Shown: positions 35,790-46,000, counted from the first letter of the stretch. The stretch is 64,000 bases of DNA from Chryseosolibacter sp964551035 (GCA_964551035.1 CAZKBK010000015.1:43884-107883), one strand, 5' to 3'. Translations and numbers: made by a program. The notes: generated by a model from the sequence alone, not told the origin.

Positions 35790-36416
35790 ATGTCACCAGA
35801 GAGAAAGAAGCGGGCAGACAATACGACGGAGTTAAAGATCCTTAACGCCGCGCGCAAGGTCTTTACTACGAAAGGGTACGCCGCTGCCCGCACACGCGAT
35901 ATCGCCGAGGAGGCCGGCATCAACATCGCGCTGCTCAACTACTATTTCAGAAGCAAGGAAAAACTCTTCGAGGTGATCATGATGGAGAACGTTCAACACT
36001 TCCTGAAAGGGGTGCGTGAGATCCTCGATGACGAAGAGACACCATTGTTCGAGAAGACGGGGCGGTTCGCGGCGAATTATACAACCATGCTCAGCGCCCA
36101 TCCAGAGCTTCCGTTGTTTATTCTTGGCGAACTCAGGGCACACCCGGAACGCCTTGTGGATAAGATGGGGATCAAGGACTATTTTTTCAAGTCGGCCTAC
36201 TTCCGTCAATTGACCGAACACGCCCGCGCGACGGGCACCGATATTAATCCTGTACATTTCTTCATCAACACGGTGGCCCTGGCGGTCTTTCCGTTCATCG
36301 GCGCGCCCATCCTTAAGAACCTCGCCAACCTGAACCAGGAACAATTCAACAGCCTTATGAAAGAACGCGCAGCCATGATTCCGAATTGGGTGGAAGCAAT
36401 GATGAAGTCGCCGTAA
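35790..36416 (+). CDS. TetR-family repressor of the efflux operon
   Basis: This 208-residue dimeric repressor has an N-terminal TetR helix-turn-helix at about residues 15-62 (ILNAARKVFTTKGYAAARTRDIAEEAGI, read in two parts, and LLNYYFRSKEKLFEVI). The ligand-binding helical domain fills the rest, including PHFFINTVALAVFPFIGAP-type segments near residue 150. It precedes a TolC-HlyD-ABC efflux operon by under 60 bases on the same strand. The arrangement resembles the E. coli TetR regulator CecR with ybhGFSR. Operator-like repeats before its promoter and at the operon start suggest it represses both. The inducer is unknown. Confidence 0.92.
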   Translation: MSPERKKRADNTTELKILNAARKVFTTKGYAAARTRDIAEEAGINIALLNYYFRSKEKLFEVIMMENVQHFLKGVREILDDEETPLFEKTGRFAANYTTMLSAHPELPLFILGELRAHPERLVDKMGIKDYFFKSAYFRQLTEHARATGTDINPVHFFINTVALAVFPFIGAPILKNLANLNQEQFNSLMKERAAMIPNWVEAMMKSP

Positions 36417-36435
36417 AAAAAAATTTGTGATTCGT

Positions 36436-36451
36436 TTAAACAAATGATTAA
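36436..36451. promoter_or_regulatory. Third operator-like repeat TTAAAC-AAAT-GATTAA
   Basis: The 16-base element TTAAAC-AAAT-GATTAA differs from TTAAAC-N4-GTTTAA at one arm position. It lies just after the tetR stop, 20 bases upstream of the preferred TolC start at 36471, and covers an alternative ATG at 36444. This position could block transcription or early translation of the operon. Confidence 0.5.
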
Positions 36452-36470
36452 AAAAGAAACGTTCAAGGTT

Positions 36471-37763
36471 ATGCCAACAAGAGGGAATTGCACCGGTTTA
36501 CGATCATTCATCGTCGCCTTTCTGATCACCATGGTATCGGCCACCGCGTTTGCACAGGACACCGTGCTGACGATTGATGCGTGTTATGAAAAGGCGGAGG
36601 CCAATTACCCCATGGTGAAACAACGGGGATTGCTGGACGAAGCGCGCGAATATAATCTAAGCAACGCTGCAAAGGGCTTTCTTCCGTCCGTCTCCATCTT
36701 TGGACAGGCAAGCTATCAGTCTGACGTCACCAGCATCCCGATCAGCTTCCCCGGAGTCGACATCCCCACTGTTCCAAAAGACCAGTACCGGTTGTATGGA
36801 GAGGTTACACAGCCACTGACAGGTATCGTGACCGTTGCGCGGATGCGCGACCTGGAGGATATCAACGCCTCGGTCAGGGCGCAGTCGCTGGAAGTGGACC
36901 TCTATTCGCTCCACGAGCGGATCAACCAATTGTACTTTGGCGTGCTCCTGGTCGACGGTCAGTTGGCGCAGAACAACCTCCTGAAGAAAGACATTGAAAC
37001 CGCCATGGAGAAAGTGAAGGCGGCGATGCAATACGGCTCGGCGCTGAAAAGTGACCTCGACAAATTGAAGGCGGAACTGCTAAGGGCAGACCAACGCGCG
37101 GTCGAACTGCGTTCGGGCCGCCTCGCGTGGATCAGGATGCTTTCAATGTTCGTGGGCGAAACCCTTCCCGAAGACGCCGTATTGACAAAACCCAGGACAG
37201 TGAGCGCTGCCTTCGAGGTTGCGGAAAGGCCGGAGCTAAAGTTGTTTGACTACGAAAAGCGGGCTGTGGACCTGCGCGATCAGGTGCGCCGCGCCCGCGA
37301 TATCCCGAAGTTGTCATTGTTTCTCCAGGCCGGTTTCGGCCAGCCCTCGCCCGTGAACATGCTTTCCGACGAATTCTCTTCCTATTACCTTGGAGGCCTC
37401 CGGTTGAACTGGTCGCTTTCGTCACGCTATACTTCGGCGGACGATAGACGGCTCACGGCAGTGAACCTCGCCATGATCGACAACCGGCGTGAGACCTTTC
37501 TCTTCAATACCAACGTCGCCGTTCGCCAGCAACAGGCAGAGATAGAAAAGTTACGCGCCCTGATTCAACGCGACGACGAGATCATAGCGCTTCGGGCGTC
37601 TGTCAAGGACGCGGCAACCCTGGAGCTTGAAAACGGTGTGATCACGGTAAATGATTTCCTCCGCGAGACCAATGCCGAGGACCTTGCCCGGCAGACTAAG
37701 ATCCTCCATGAAATCCAACTCCTGATGGCGTTGTACGCACTGAACCATACCACGGGAAATTAA
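36471..37763 (+). CDS. TolC-family outer-membrane efflux protein
   Basis: This protein of about 430 residues has a signal peptide (RSFIVAFLITMVSATAFA then QDT) and two TolC-like repeats of long amphipathic helices with beta segments (about 45-215 and 240-430). Motifs such as ACYEKAEANYPMVKQRGLL and RQQQAEIEKLRALIQRDDEI mark the periplasmic helices. It would form the outer-membrane channel of a tripartite exporter with the HlyD, ABC and permease proteins encoded downstream. I prefer the ATG at 36471, preceded by an A-rich stretch; a start at 36444 would overlap the operator-like repeat. It is the first structural gene of the operon. Confidence 0.9.
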   Translation: MPTRGNCTGLRSFIVAFLITMVSATAFAQDTVLTIDACYEKAEANYPMVKQRGLLDEAREYNLSNAAKGFLPSVSIFGQASYQSDVTSIPISFPGVDIPTVPKDQYRLYGEVTQPLTGIVTVARMRDLEDINASVRAQSLEVDLYSLHERINQLYFGVLLVDGQLAQNNLLKKDIETAMEKVKAAMQYGSALKSDLDKLKAELLRADQRAVELRSGRLAWIRMLSMFVGETLPEDAVLTKPRTVSAAFEVAERPELKLFDYEKRAVDLRDQVRRARDIPKLSLFLQAGFGQPSPVNMLSDEFSSYYLGGLRLNWSLSSRYTSADDRRLTAVNLAMIDNRRETFLFNTNVAVRQQQAEIEKLRALIQRDDEIIALRASVKDAATLELENGVITVNDFLRETNAEDLARQTKILHEIQLLMALYALNHTTGN

Positions 37764-37802
37764 CCTACAAAGAAAATGCATCCAAGATACCCCCATGTCA
37801 GT

Positions 37803-38702
37803 ATGAAAGCACTTCGAGTTCACCTCAGCCTTATTCTTCTCGCGGCAATGATTGCCGCCTGCACCGACGATGGGTTGCAGTCCGACGCATCCGGAACGTT
37901 TGAAGCGCGTGAAACGATCATCTCGGCCGAGGTGACCGGGACTATTCTCGCGTTCAACATCGCCGAAGGGCAAGCCCTTGAGCACGGCGCGGTCGTAGGT
38001 TACATAGACAGCACCCAGCTTCACCTACGGCGAAGGCAGTTGGAGGCGCAGATTGCGTCCCTGCTGGCCCAACGTCCCGACATCGACGCCCAGCTCGCGA
38101 CATTGCGGGTGCAACTGGCTACGGCCGAGCGCGAACAGGAACGAATCTCCAACCTTGCTGCCGGCGGCGCCGCGACACAGCGCCAGCTCGATGACGCGAC
38201 GGCACAGGTGGAAACATTGAAGCGCCGGATTGCCGCGCAGAAGTCGTCGCTGTCGATTACATCGCGGGCTATCGAGGAACAGGTGGCGCCCCTGCGCGTG
38301 CAGATCGCCCAGGTCGCGGATCAAATTGAAAGCTGCACGCTGATCAGCCCCTTTGACGGAACGGTGCTCACCAAATACGCCGAAGCCTATGAGATGGCCA
38401 CGCCGGGCAAACCGCTCTTCAAAATGGCTGACCTGTCTACGATGCGGTTGCGCGCGTATATCACCGGCGCCCAGCTTCCACACGTGAACCTGGGTCAGAA
38501 AGTGACGGTCCTCGTCGATGATGGTGCCGGCGGGTATCGCGAGCTTTCCGGTGAGATCACATGGATCAGCGATAAGGCCGAATTCACGCCCAAGACCATT
38601 CAGACCCGGGACGAACGCGCCAACCTGGTGTATGCCATCAAGGTGAACGTTTCCAACGATGGCTTCCTCAAGATAGGGATGTATGGCGAAGTTGAGTTTT
38701 AG
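37803..38702 (+). CDS. HlyD-family periplasmic adaptor (YbhG-like), lipoprotein
   Basis: This protein of about 299 residues starts MKALRVHLSLILLAAMIAAC with a lipobox Cys20, so it is a membrane-anchored adaptor. A biotinyl/lipoyl-like half (GTFEARETIISAEVTGTIL), a long coiled-coil hairpin (about 75-165), a second lipoyl half (LISPFDGTVLTKYAEAYEMA) and a beta-barrel domain (about 215-299) follow in order. It links the inner-membrane ABC exporter to TolC. An upstream in-frame ATG at 37776 adds nine residues that weaken the signal. It matches YbhG in the E. coli ybhGFSR system in position and type. Confidence 0.9.
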   Translation: MKALRVHLSLILLAAMIAACTDDGLQSDASGTFEARETIISAEVTGTILAFNIAEGQALEHGAVVGYIDSTQLHLRRRQLEAQIASLLAQRPDIDAQLATLRVQLATAEREQERISNLAAGGAATQRQLDDATAQVETLKRRIAAQKSSLSITSRAIEEQVAPLRVQIAQVADQIESCTLISPFDGTVLTKYAEAYEMATPGKPLFKMADLSTMRLRAYITGAQLPHVNLGQKVTVLVDDGAGGYRELSGEITWISDKAEFTPKTIQTRDERANLVYAIKVNVSNDGFLKIGMYGEVEF

Positions 38703-38705
38703 ACG

Positions 38706-39623
38706 ATGCGGGCTGTCGAGGTAAACGATCTTCTGAAAACGTATAACGGCGTTCCCGCCGTAAAGGACATTTCCTTTTCGGTCGACAGGGGAGAGCTGTT
38801 TGGACTTATCGGACCCGACGGCGCGGGTAAAACCAGCCTCTTTCGCATGCTGACGACACTGCTCTTGCCAGACGCGGGGTCGGCAACGGTAGACGGATAC
38901 GATATTGTGAGGGAATACGCCGCCATCCGCGGCACCGTGGGATACATGCCTGGTAAATTTTCCCTCTATCAGGACCTTACCGTTGAGGAGAATCTGAATT
39001 TTTTTGCAGCGCTTTTCGGCACTACCATCGCGGAGAACTATCACTTGATACGGGATATCTACGCGCAGATCGAGCCCTTCAGAAAGCGCCGCGCCGGACA
39101 ACTTTCAGGCGGAATGAAACAAAAGCTGGCATTGTCATGTGCTTTGATTCACAAGCCCACGGTGCTTTTCCTCGACGAGCCAACCACTGGTGTGGATGCC
39201 GTATCGCGCAAGGAATTCTGGGAAATGCTGAAACGACTCAGGTCGCAAGGCATCACCATACTCGTCTCTACGCCGTACATGGATGAGGCCACGCTGTGCG
39301 ACCGCATCGCCCTCATCCAAAACGGCGCGCTGCTGTCGGTCGACACGCCTTCTAACATCATGGACCACTATCCGGAAAAATTGTTCCGGGTTCGATCGTC
39401 AGATCTCTATGCGCTATTAAAGGATCTCAACAGTTATCCCAACACGCGGAGTTGTTTTGCCTTCGGTGAATTTCTGCACCTGTCGTTCCTTGCCGAAGAA
39501 CCGGGCTACGAGCGGGATGTGCTTGAGTACCTTTCGCACAAGGGTCATCGCGAAGTGGAGTTGGCTCCCGTCCGGCCGACGGTCGAAGATTGTTTCATGC
39601 GCCTTTTAAGAAAGTCATCATGA
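38706..39623 (+). CDS. ABC transporter ATPase, first NBD (YbhF N-half-like)
   Basis: This 305-residue ATPase has Walker A GPDGAGKTS, a Q-loop region, signature LSGGMKQKLALSCALI and Walker B VLFLDEPTTGVD, then a C-terminal tail of about 90 residues. It powers a drug- or lipid-type exporter with the second ATPase, whose ATG overlaps its stop codon (ATGA at 39620). E. coli YbhF carries both ATPases in one chain; here they are separate genes. Transported compounds cannot be deduced. Confidence 0.92.
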   Translation: MRAVEVNDLLKTYNGVPAVKDISFSVDRGELFGLIGPDGAGKTSLFRMLTTLLLPDAGSATVDGYDIVREYAAIRGTVGYMPGKFSLYQDLTVEENLNFFAALFGTTIAENYHLIRDIYAQIEPFRKRRAGQLSGGMKQKLALSCALIHKPTVLFLDEPTTGVDAVSRKEFWEMLKRLRSQGITILVSTPYMDEATLCDRIALIQNGALLSVDTPSNIMDHYPEKLFRVRSSDLYALLKDLNSYPNTRSCFAFGEFLHLSFLAEEPGYERDVLEYLSHKGHREVELAPVRPTVEDCFMRLLRKSS

Positions 39624-40363
39624 GTGAACTTGTCATCAAGACCCGGGATTTGACCAAGCGGTTCGGTGGTTTCACTGCGGTAGACGCCATTTCCTTCGAT
39701 GTGAAAGCGGGGGAGATCTTTGGTTTCCTCGGGGCGAACGGCGCCGGCAAGACCACCGCGATGCGGATGCTTTGCGGGTTGTCTCGCCCCACTTCGGGCA
39801 CGGCAGTCATTGCGGGCTACGATGTCTATCGCGATGCCGAACGGATCAAACGGAATATCGGGTACATGAGTCAGAAGTTTTCTTTGTATGAGGATCTCAC
39901 CGTGCTGGAGAACATCCGCTTCTTCGGTGGTATATATGGGCTTACGGACCGGGAACTCAAAGAAAAGGGCGCGGCGCTCATTGAACTACTGGAGTTGCAG
40001 GATGAATCCGGAAAACTCGTCGGCGGACTGCCGCTGGGATGGAAGCAAAAGCTTGCGTTCTCCGTGGCCGTCCTGCACCGGCCGAGGATCGTTTTCCTCG
40101 ATGAACCCACGGGCGGCGTTGATCCCGTAACCCGCCGCCAGTTCTGGGACCTCATTTATCAGGCCGCGGACGACGGGGTAACGGTGTTTGTGACCACCCA
40201 CTATATGGACGAAGCGGAGTATTGCAACCGCGTGTCCATCATGGTGGATGGCAGGATCGAAGCCCTGGATACTCCGAGAGCATTGAAGCAGCAGTTTTCA
40301 GCGGAATCCATGGACGACGTGTTTTATCAGCTCGCACGGCGCGCGACGCGCAGCGCGGACTAG
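39620..40363 (+). CDS. ABC transporter ATPase, second NBD (YbhF C-half-like)
   Basis: This 247-residue ATPase starts MSELVIKTRDLTKRFGG and overlaps the upstream ATPase by four bases. Walker A is GANGAGKTTAMRM and Walker B IVFLDEPTGGVDP. The signature is the unusual GGLPLGWKQKLAF instead of LSGGQ, a feature also seen in the second half of YbhF-like proteins. The degenerate signature suggests an asymmetric ATPase pair with one compromised site, which is inference from known ABC mechanics. An in-frame reading from 39590 overlaps the previous gene and is rejected. Confidence 0.9.
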   Translation: MSELVIKTRDLTKRFGGFTAVDAISFDVKAGEIFGFLGANGAGKTTAMRMLCGLSRPTSGTAVIAGYDVYRDAERIKRNIGYMSQKFSLYEDLTVLENIRFFGGIYGLTDRELKEKGAALIELLELQDESGKLVGGLPLGWKQKLAFSVAVLHRPRIVFLDEPTGGVDPVTRRQFWDLIYQAADDGVTVFVTTHYMDEAEYCNRVSIMVDGRIEALDTPRALKQQFSAESMDDVFYQLARRATRSAD

Positions 40364-40374
40364 ACGTAACGAAA

Positions 40375-41481
40375 ATGAAACAGTTCTATATCTTCATCAG
40401 GAAGGAATTTTATCACGTCTTCCGCGACAGGAAGACGCTGATGATGTTGTTTGGACTCCCGGTGGTGCAGATCGTCCTCTTTGGGTTTGCATTGACCAAC
40501 GAGGTTAAGAATTCGCGGATTCTTGTAATCGATCATGCCCGCGATATCGCCTCACAGCAAATCATCTCGCGCCTTGAAGCCAGCCGGTATTTCGAAATTG
40601 AAAAAACGGTGCTGTCCGCCGCCGATATGGAACGTGAATTCCGCCGTGGGGAGATCAAGCTTGCGGTGGTTTTTCCTGCGAATTTCAACCGTGACCTTCG
40701 GCACCTTCACAAGGCTACCGTACAGGTAGTCGCCGATGGGTCGGACCCGAATACCGCCACTACGCTGACGAACTATGTCAACGCCATTGTCGGCGATTAT
40801 CAATCGGAGGTGCTCGGCGAAGCGCAATTGCCTTACCGGATCAATCCTGAGGTGCACATGCTCTACAACCCCGAACTGAAGGGCGCCCACAATTTCGTCC
40901 CGGGTGTAATGGCGCTGGTGCTCATGCTGGTCTGCGTCATGATGACCTCGATCTCGATCGTTCGCGAAAAAGAACTGGGGACGATGGAAGTCCTTCTCGT
41001 TTCACCCTTCCGGCCGCTGCTGGTCATACTGTCAAAGGCGGTTCCTTACCTGCTCGTGTCCCTCATCAACCTGACGGTGATTGTCCTGTTGAGTATTTAC
41101 GTTCTCGGGCTTCCGGTAAACGGGAGCATCGTTTTGCTGTTCGCGATCAGCACGGTATTCATCATCACGGCGTTGTCGCTGGGACTGTTGATATCCACCG
41201 CTACATCATCACAACAGACGGCCATGCTGATGTCGCTGATGGGGATGATGCTTCCGACGATTCTTTTCAGCGGTTTCATGTTCCCCGTTGAAAACATGCC
41301 ATGGCCTCTCCAGGTCGTCTCCAACGTGGTTCCGGCAAGGTGGTATTACATCATTGTAAAAGACATCATGATCAAGGGCGTCGATTTTAGCGGCGTCTGG
41401 AAGGAGACGTTGATCCTTACGGGAATGACGCTGTTCCTGCTGGCAATGAGTCTGAAAAAATTCAAAACACGACTCGCATGA
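40375..41481 (+). CDS. ABC-2 type permease (YbhS/YbhR-like), first
   Basis: This 368-residue permease starts MKQFYIFIRKEFYHVFRDRK. It has one N-terminal membrane segment, a periplasmic domain of about 140 residues (45-180), and five further membrane segments (about 185-365), with KELGTMEVLLVSPFRPLLV before the second. ABC-2 permeases of this type export drugs, lipids or polymers. A longer frame from 40222 runs through the preceding gene and is rejected. It overlaps the next permease gene by four bases (ATGA). Confidence 0.92.
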   Translation: MKQFYIFIRKEFYHVFRDRKTLMMLFGLPVVQIVLFGFALTNEVKNSRILVIDHARDIASQQIISRLEASRYFEIEKTVLSAADMEREFRRGEIKLAVVFPANFNRDLRHLHKATVQVVADGSDPNTATTLTNYVNAIVGDYQSEVLGEAQLPYRINPEVHMLYNPELKGAHNFVPGVMALVLMLVCVMMTSISIVREKELGTMEVLLVSPFRPLLVILSKAVPYLLVSLINLTVIVLLSIYVLGLPVNGSIVLLFAISTVFIITALSLGLLISTATSSQQTAMLMSLMGMMLPTILFSGFMFPVENMPWPLQVVSNVVPARWYYIIVKDIMIKGVDFSGVWKETLILTGMTLFLLAMSLKKFKTRLA

Positions 41482-42599
41482 GAACGATCTTCCTTCTGCT
41501 GCAGAAAGAATTCCGCCAGATCTTCCGGAATAAATCCCTTATCGGGATCATGCTCGTCGCGCCCCTGGGCCAGTTGCTCATCTTGCCGCTCGCGGCCGAC
41601 TATGAGGTAAAGAACATCAACATCGCCGTCGTGGACGGTGACCGTTCAACTTACTCCCGCGACCTCGTCGACCGGATTACCGCGTCGGGCTACTTCAGGC
41701 TTACCGGTTATGAGGATTCATATACCGACGCTTACCGGTACATCGAGAACGACAGGGCCGACCTCGTTCTCGAAATTCCCGCAGGCTTTGAAGCCAACCT
41801 CATCCGCGAAAGCGAACAAAACCTCTTTGTTGCGGTGAATGCCATTAATGGCTCAAAGGCGGGCCTGGGGAGTTTATACCTTTCACAAATCATCCGTGAT
41901 TACAACACCGCCGTTCGGATGGAGTGGATCACCGAAACGCGATTCAACCCGATGCCCGTGGTTTCAGTCACCTCATCAAACTGGTTCAATCCCCACCTTG
42001 AATATAATTTCTTTATGGTGCCGGGTATCCTTGCGGTTCTTGTCACCATGTTGGGCGGCTACATGACGGCCCTCAATATTGTTAGGGAAAAGGAAATAGG
42101 AACCATCGAGCAGATCAACGTCACGCCGATCCGTAAACACCATTTCATTCTCGGAAAGCTGATCCCATTCTGGGTTCTTGGCATGGTGGTCTTTACCATG
42201 GGCCTCGGCGTAATCGCTTTTGGCGTATATGGCATCGTTCCCCGCGGCAGCGTGGCGTTGCTTTATTTGTTTCTCGCGGTATACCTGCTGGCGGTCCTTG
42301 GATTTGGAATGCTCGTCTCCACCTTTGCCTCGACGCAACAGCAAGCCATGTCCGTGGCTTTTTTCTTTATGATGATCTTTATGTTGATGAGTGGCCTGTT
42401 CACGCCGATCGACAGCATGCCCGCCTGGGCGAAGGTGATCTCCTACCTGAGTCCCGTAACTTACTTTATCGATGTGATGCGCATGATCGTTCTTAAAGGC
42501 AGCGGCTTCCAGGATGTCAAATACCATTTGTTGATCGTCATCGCCTTTGCCGTTGTGTTGAATACCTGGGCAATTTTGAATTACCGCAAGACGACGTAG
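41478..42599 (+). CDS. ABC-2 type permease (YbhS/YbhR-like), second
   Basis: This 373-residue paralogue of the preceding permease has the same layout: MRTIFLLLQKEFRQIFRNKS, a periplasmic domain (about 45-175), then five membrane segments after KEIGTIEQINVTPIRKHHF. It completes the heteromeric inner-membrane channel of the exporter. It is the last gene of the TetR-controlled operon, followed one base after its stop by a heptameric tandem array rather than a typical terminator. Confidence 0.92.
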   Translation: MRTIFLLLQKEFRQIFRNKSLIGIMLVAPLGQLLILPLAADYEVKNINIAVVDGDRSTYSRDLVDRITASGYFRLTGYEDSYTDAYRYIENDRADLVLEIPAGFEANLIRESEQNLFVAVNAINGSKAGLGSLYLSQIIRDYNTAVRMEWITETRFNPMPVVSVTSSNWFNPHLEYNFFMVPGILAVLVTMLGGYMTALNIVREKEIGTIEQINVTPIRKHHFILGKLIPFWVLGMVVFTMGLGVIAFGVYGIVPRGSVALLYLFLAVYLLAVLGFGMLVSTFASTQQQAMSVAFFFMMIFMLMSGLFTPIDSMPAWAKVISYLSPVTYFIDVMRMIVLKGSGFQDVKYHLLIVIAFAVVLNTWAILNYRKTT

Positions 42600-42600
42600 G

Positions 42601-42698
42601 GCGAATTGCGAGGTACGAATTGCGAGGTACAAATTACGAATTACGAATTACGAATTACGAATTACGAATTACGAATTACGAGGTACGAATTACGAATA
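42601..42698. repeat. Heptameric tandem array (ACGAATT), 14 units
   Basis: Fourteen consecutive seven-base units start one base after the stop of the last permease gene. The consensus is ACGAATT, with variants GCGAATT, GCGAGGT, ACAAATT, ACGAGGT and ACGAATA. Six consecutive units (42657-42698 excluding variants, and those from 42636) are exact copies. The same heptamer occurs after dnaE2 at 63857-63891. Function unknown; such arrays may be read-through or termination sites, or neutral repeats. Confidence 0.85.
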
Positions 42699-43057
42699 CC
42701 TAATTCGAACCCCGAATACGGGGAGCGCGACGTGCATGTTCAAACTTTCTTTTTAAAAAAGAATAGGTTTTGCGGATAGCCCCGCCGTGACCGAAGCGTT
42801 GAAAGGAACGTGTGCCGCGACACTTTTTACCGGAATTAAGAATTTATGGCCTATCCACCCCGTTGTGAATGCGTTTTTTTCCGGCCGATCCTTTTTTTGA
42901 TGTGAATTTCTTTTTGTTACTTCATCTAACAATCCCACGCTACCCACCCCGCCAGCCAGTTTTCTTACCGGATTGATTTGAAGGGAACCGGAATTCAGCA
43001 AGGAATCCAGTATTTCTGGCAGTATATAGTTGTATTCCATCTTTAACCCTGATTACT
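42699..43057. other. Intergenic region, no supported gene
   Basis: This region of about 360 bases lies between the heptamer array and the giant protease gene. A small hairpin, CCCCG-AATA-CGGGG, lies at 42710-42723, without a T-run. A minus-strand frame at 42753-43040 is open but not convincing as protein. The promoter of the giant gene is not clear; CATCTTTA near 43039 is a weak candidate. Confidence 0.5.
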
Positions 43058-46000
43058 ATGACGTGGGATCTCTACGCAAGGTCGCAACGGTTCATGTTGC
43101 GCGCATTCGCCCTCTTATCGCTGGTCGTCGCGGCCACCGGTTTTGCACAAGCACAGGAACAAGTTGACGCAGGAATCCTCAGGATAAAGGTCACCGAGGA
43201 CCTCGCACAGTATCTTGAGTCGACGCTGATGACGACCGATGCAAACAACATCGTCCATACCGGTATTCAGGCGATCGATGCCAACAACCTTACCTATCGC
43301 GTGCGATCGCTTAAACGCGTGTTCCGCCCCGCAGGTGAATTCGAGGCCCGACACCGGCGACATGGCCTGCACCTTTGGTACGAACTAAGGATGGACGACA
43401 GCGCGCCCGTGTTGGAAGCGGTGCAGGCGTACGGCGCCATCGGGCAGGTGGAAATCGCCGAGCCCTCTTATAAGAAGCGAATTATTGGCTCGGAGAATCC
43501 CGCGTTCGGACCGGTATACGTGCCCGAAAGGAAGGCTCAACCTGACGGCCCTTTGGCCGGACCGGCGAATGACCCCATGCTGGGCGACCAGTGGCACTAT
43601 GAAAATACAGGCCAGGCCGATGGAACACCCGGGTCGGACATCAGCCTCTTTCAGGCGTGGAGTCTCGAGACGGGCTCTCCCGATGTTGTAGTGGCCGTGA
43701 CCGATGGCGGCGCCCAGGTCGATCATCCCGACCTCGAGGCCCACATGTGGATCAACGAAGACGAGATCCCTGACAACGACATCGACGACGACAACAATGG
43801 CTACGTCGACGATATCAATGGCTACGGCTTTGGCGATAACACAGGCGGCATTGCGCCCGATGATCATGGTACACACGTGAGCGGAACCGTGGCGGCCGTA
43901 ACCAACAACGGTATCGGCGTTGCCGGCGTTGCCGGTGGAACGGGTGCCGGCGATGGCGCCCGCATCATGAGCCTTGCCGCCTTTGGCGCTACCGGCACCG
44001 GCGGCTTCGCGGAGACGTACGTCTATGGCGCGGACAACGGGGCGGTGATCTCCCAAAACAGCTGGGGATACACGTTGCCGGGTGTCTTTGAGCAGGTGGT
44101 GCTCGACGGCATCGACTACTTCATTGCAGAAGCCGGTAAGGATGAGAATGGAATTCAGGTCGGGCCGATGAACGGAGGCATTGTCATTTTCGCCGCGGGA
44201 AATTCAGACTCCGACGACCAGTGGTATCCGGGGTTCTATGATCCCACTTTGGCGGTGGGAGGTTTGACCAACCAGGACAAAAAGGCCTGGTACTCGAACT
44301 TTGGCGCGTGGGTGGACATCTCGGCACCCGGTGGCGAAACTTTCGTTGCAAACGATCCGCACGGTGTGTTGAGCACGGTCGCCGGCGACCAATATGCATT
44401 TTTCCAGGGTACGTCGATGGCATGCCCGCACGTTTCCGGAGCAGCCGCGCTGATCATTTCAAAGTTCGGCGGTTCGGGATTCACCCCCGAAATGCTTCGC
44501 GGACGACTGACCCAATTGGTTGATGACGTCGACGCGGCCGACCCTGCTTTTGCAGGGCTGCTGGGTACAGGTCGGCTCAATGCCTTCAAGGCGCTGCAGG
44601 CAGACGATGGCAACGCACCGGAAGCAATTACTGACCTCGCGGCGTCCGGCGTGGGCATCACCCACGTTACGCTGACCTGGACATCACCTGTCGACTCCGC
44701 AAACGGATCGGCTTCTGTTTACGACCTTCGCTATGCAACGTCGCCGATCACGGAAGCGAATTTTTCCACGGCAACCCCGGTCGACGTTCCCGCGCCCTCG
44801 CCAGCCGGAACCACAGAATCATTCACAGTATCGGGTTTGCAGGGCGGTGTTACGTACTACTTCGCAATCAAGTCGGCGGATTTCTTTGGGAATTTTTCCA
44901 GCCTCTCAAATGTCGTCGAACAGGCCACCAATTTCCCGCCGGTGGTGTCGGTAGACCCACCCGCCCTGGAGGCGAACCTCGAGACTGCGGAAACAACGTC
45001 CCTCACACTCAACATCAGCAATGACGGTTTAGGGGAGCTTACCTTTGCATTTGACAGCCTGGAAGCGAGCATCTTTGCCACGCCGGCACCTGCCAGCGGG
45101 TCTGTGCCCGCGGGATCCACGCTGGGCGTTTCCGTTCTGATCGACGCCAACAACCTCCTGGCAGGAACCTACCACCAAAATCTCCTCCTTTCAAACAACG
45201 ACCCGGAGGCGCCGTATCTGACCATTCCGGTCACACTCAACGTGACAAACAACGACGCGCCTATTGCTTCCGTGACGCCGACGTCGCTCAGCTACGGGCC
45301 GGTGTTTGTCACGGATTCGGTGACCCAGTTTGCAACCATTCACAACGCGGGGTCGGACACGCTCACGATCCTGTCGGTATCCAGCACGAACAGCGACTAC
45401 AGCGCTTCCGCTTCAGGGATCATGGTTGCGCCGTTCGAAGACTTTGCCATGGCGGTCACATTTTCACCCGCGGCCCTGGGAAGTTCCACCGGGACGCTCT
45501 CTATCTCGACCGACGATCCTGCCCATGCTGTTCTTGAAGTGACGCTGGATGGAGAAGGCGTTCCCGCGCCCGAGCTGCAGGTATCGCCGGCGTCGCTTTC
45601 GTCATCGCTCAACACCGGCCGGTCTGAGGTTCAGCAGCTCACACTCTCCAATACCGGAGGTAGCGACCTGCAATTCAGCATCGAAGTCGACGCGTCGACA
45701 ACGTCGGTGGCCACCACGATGACCATAGAACTCCCTGTCGCCACCGCTCCTCAGCACGGGGCGGCACAGAAAGGAACGGCGATCGTGGATCACGGACCAC
45801 AGGTTGAAGTCAGGTCGGTTGGAACCAGTTCCGCCGTTGCGCAGGTCCTCATCGTTTCTCCCGATGTCAATGTTACCGACCTCGAAGTCATTCTTGACGC
45901 GTTTGAAGACATCAATGCGGACATTTATCCGCAGTTGTCGCTGCCTTCAATTTCGCTCAGCGACCTGCTTCCGTACGACGTTGTACTCACCACCAACAAC

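Noticed and set aside
42601..42698. The heptamer array as a CRISPR array
   Set aside because: Units are seven bases with no spacers, and there are no cas genes in the window.
42753..43040. A 95-codon minus-strand frame upstream of the giant protease
   Set aside because: It lacks motifs and a plausible promoter. It may be part of a dispersed intergenic repeat, which cannot be checked here.
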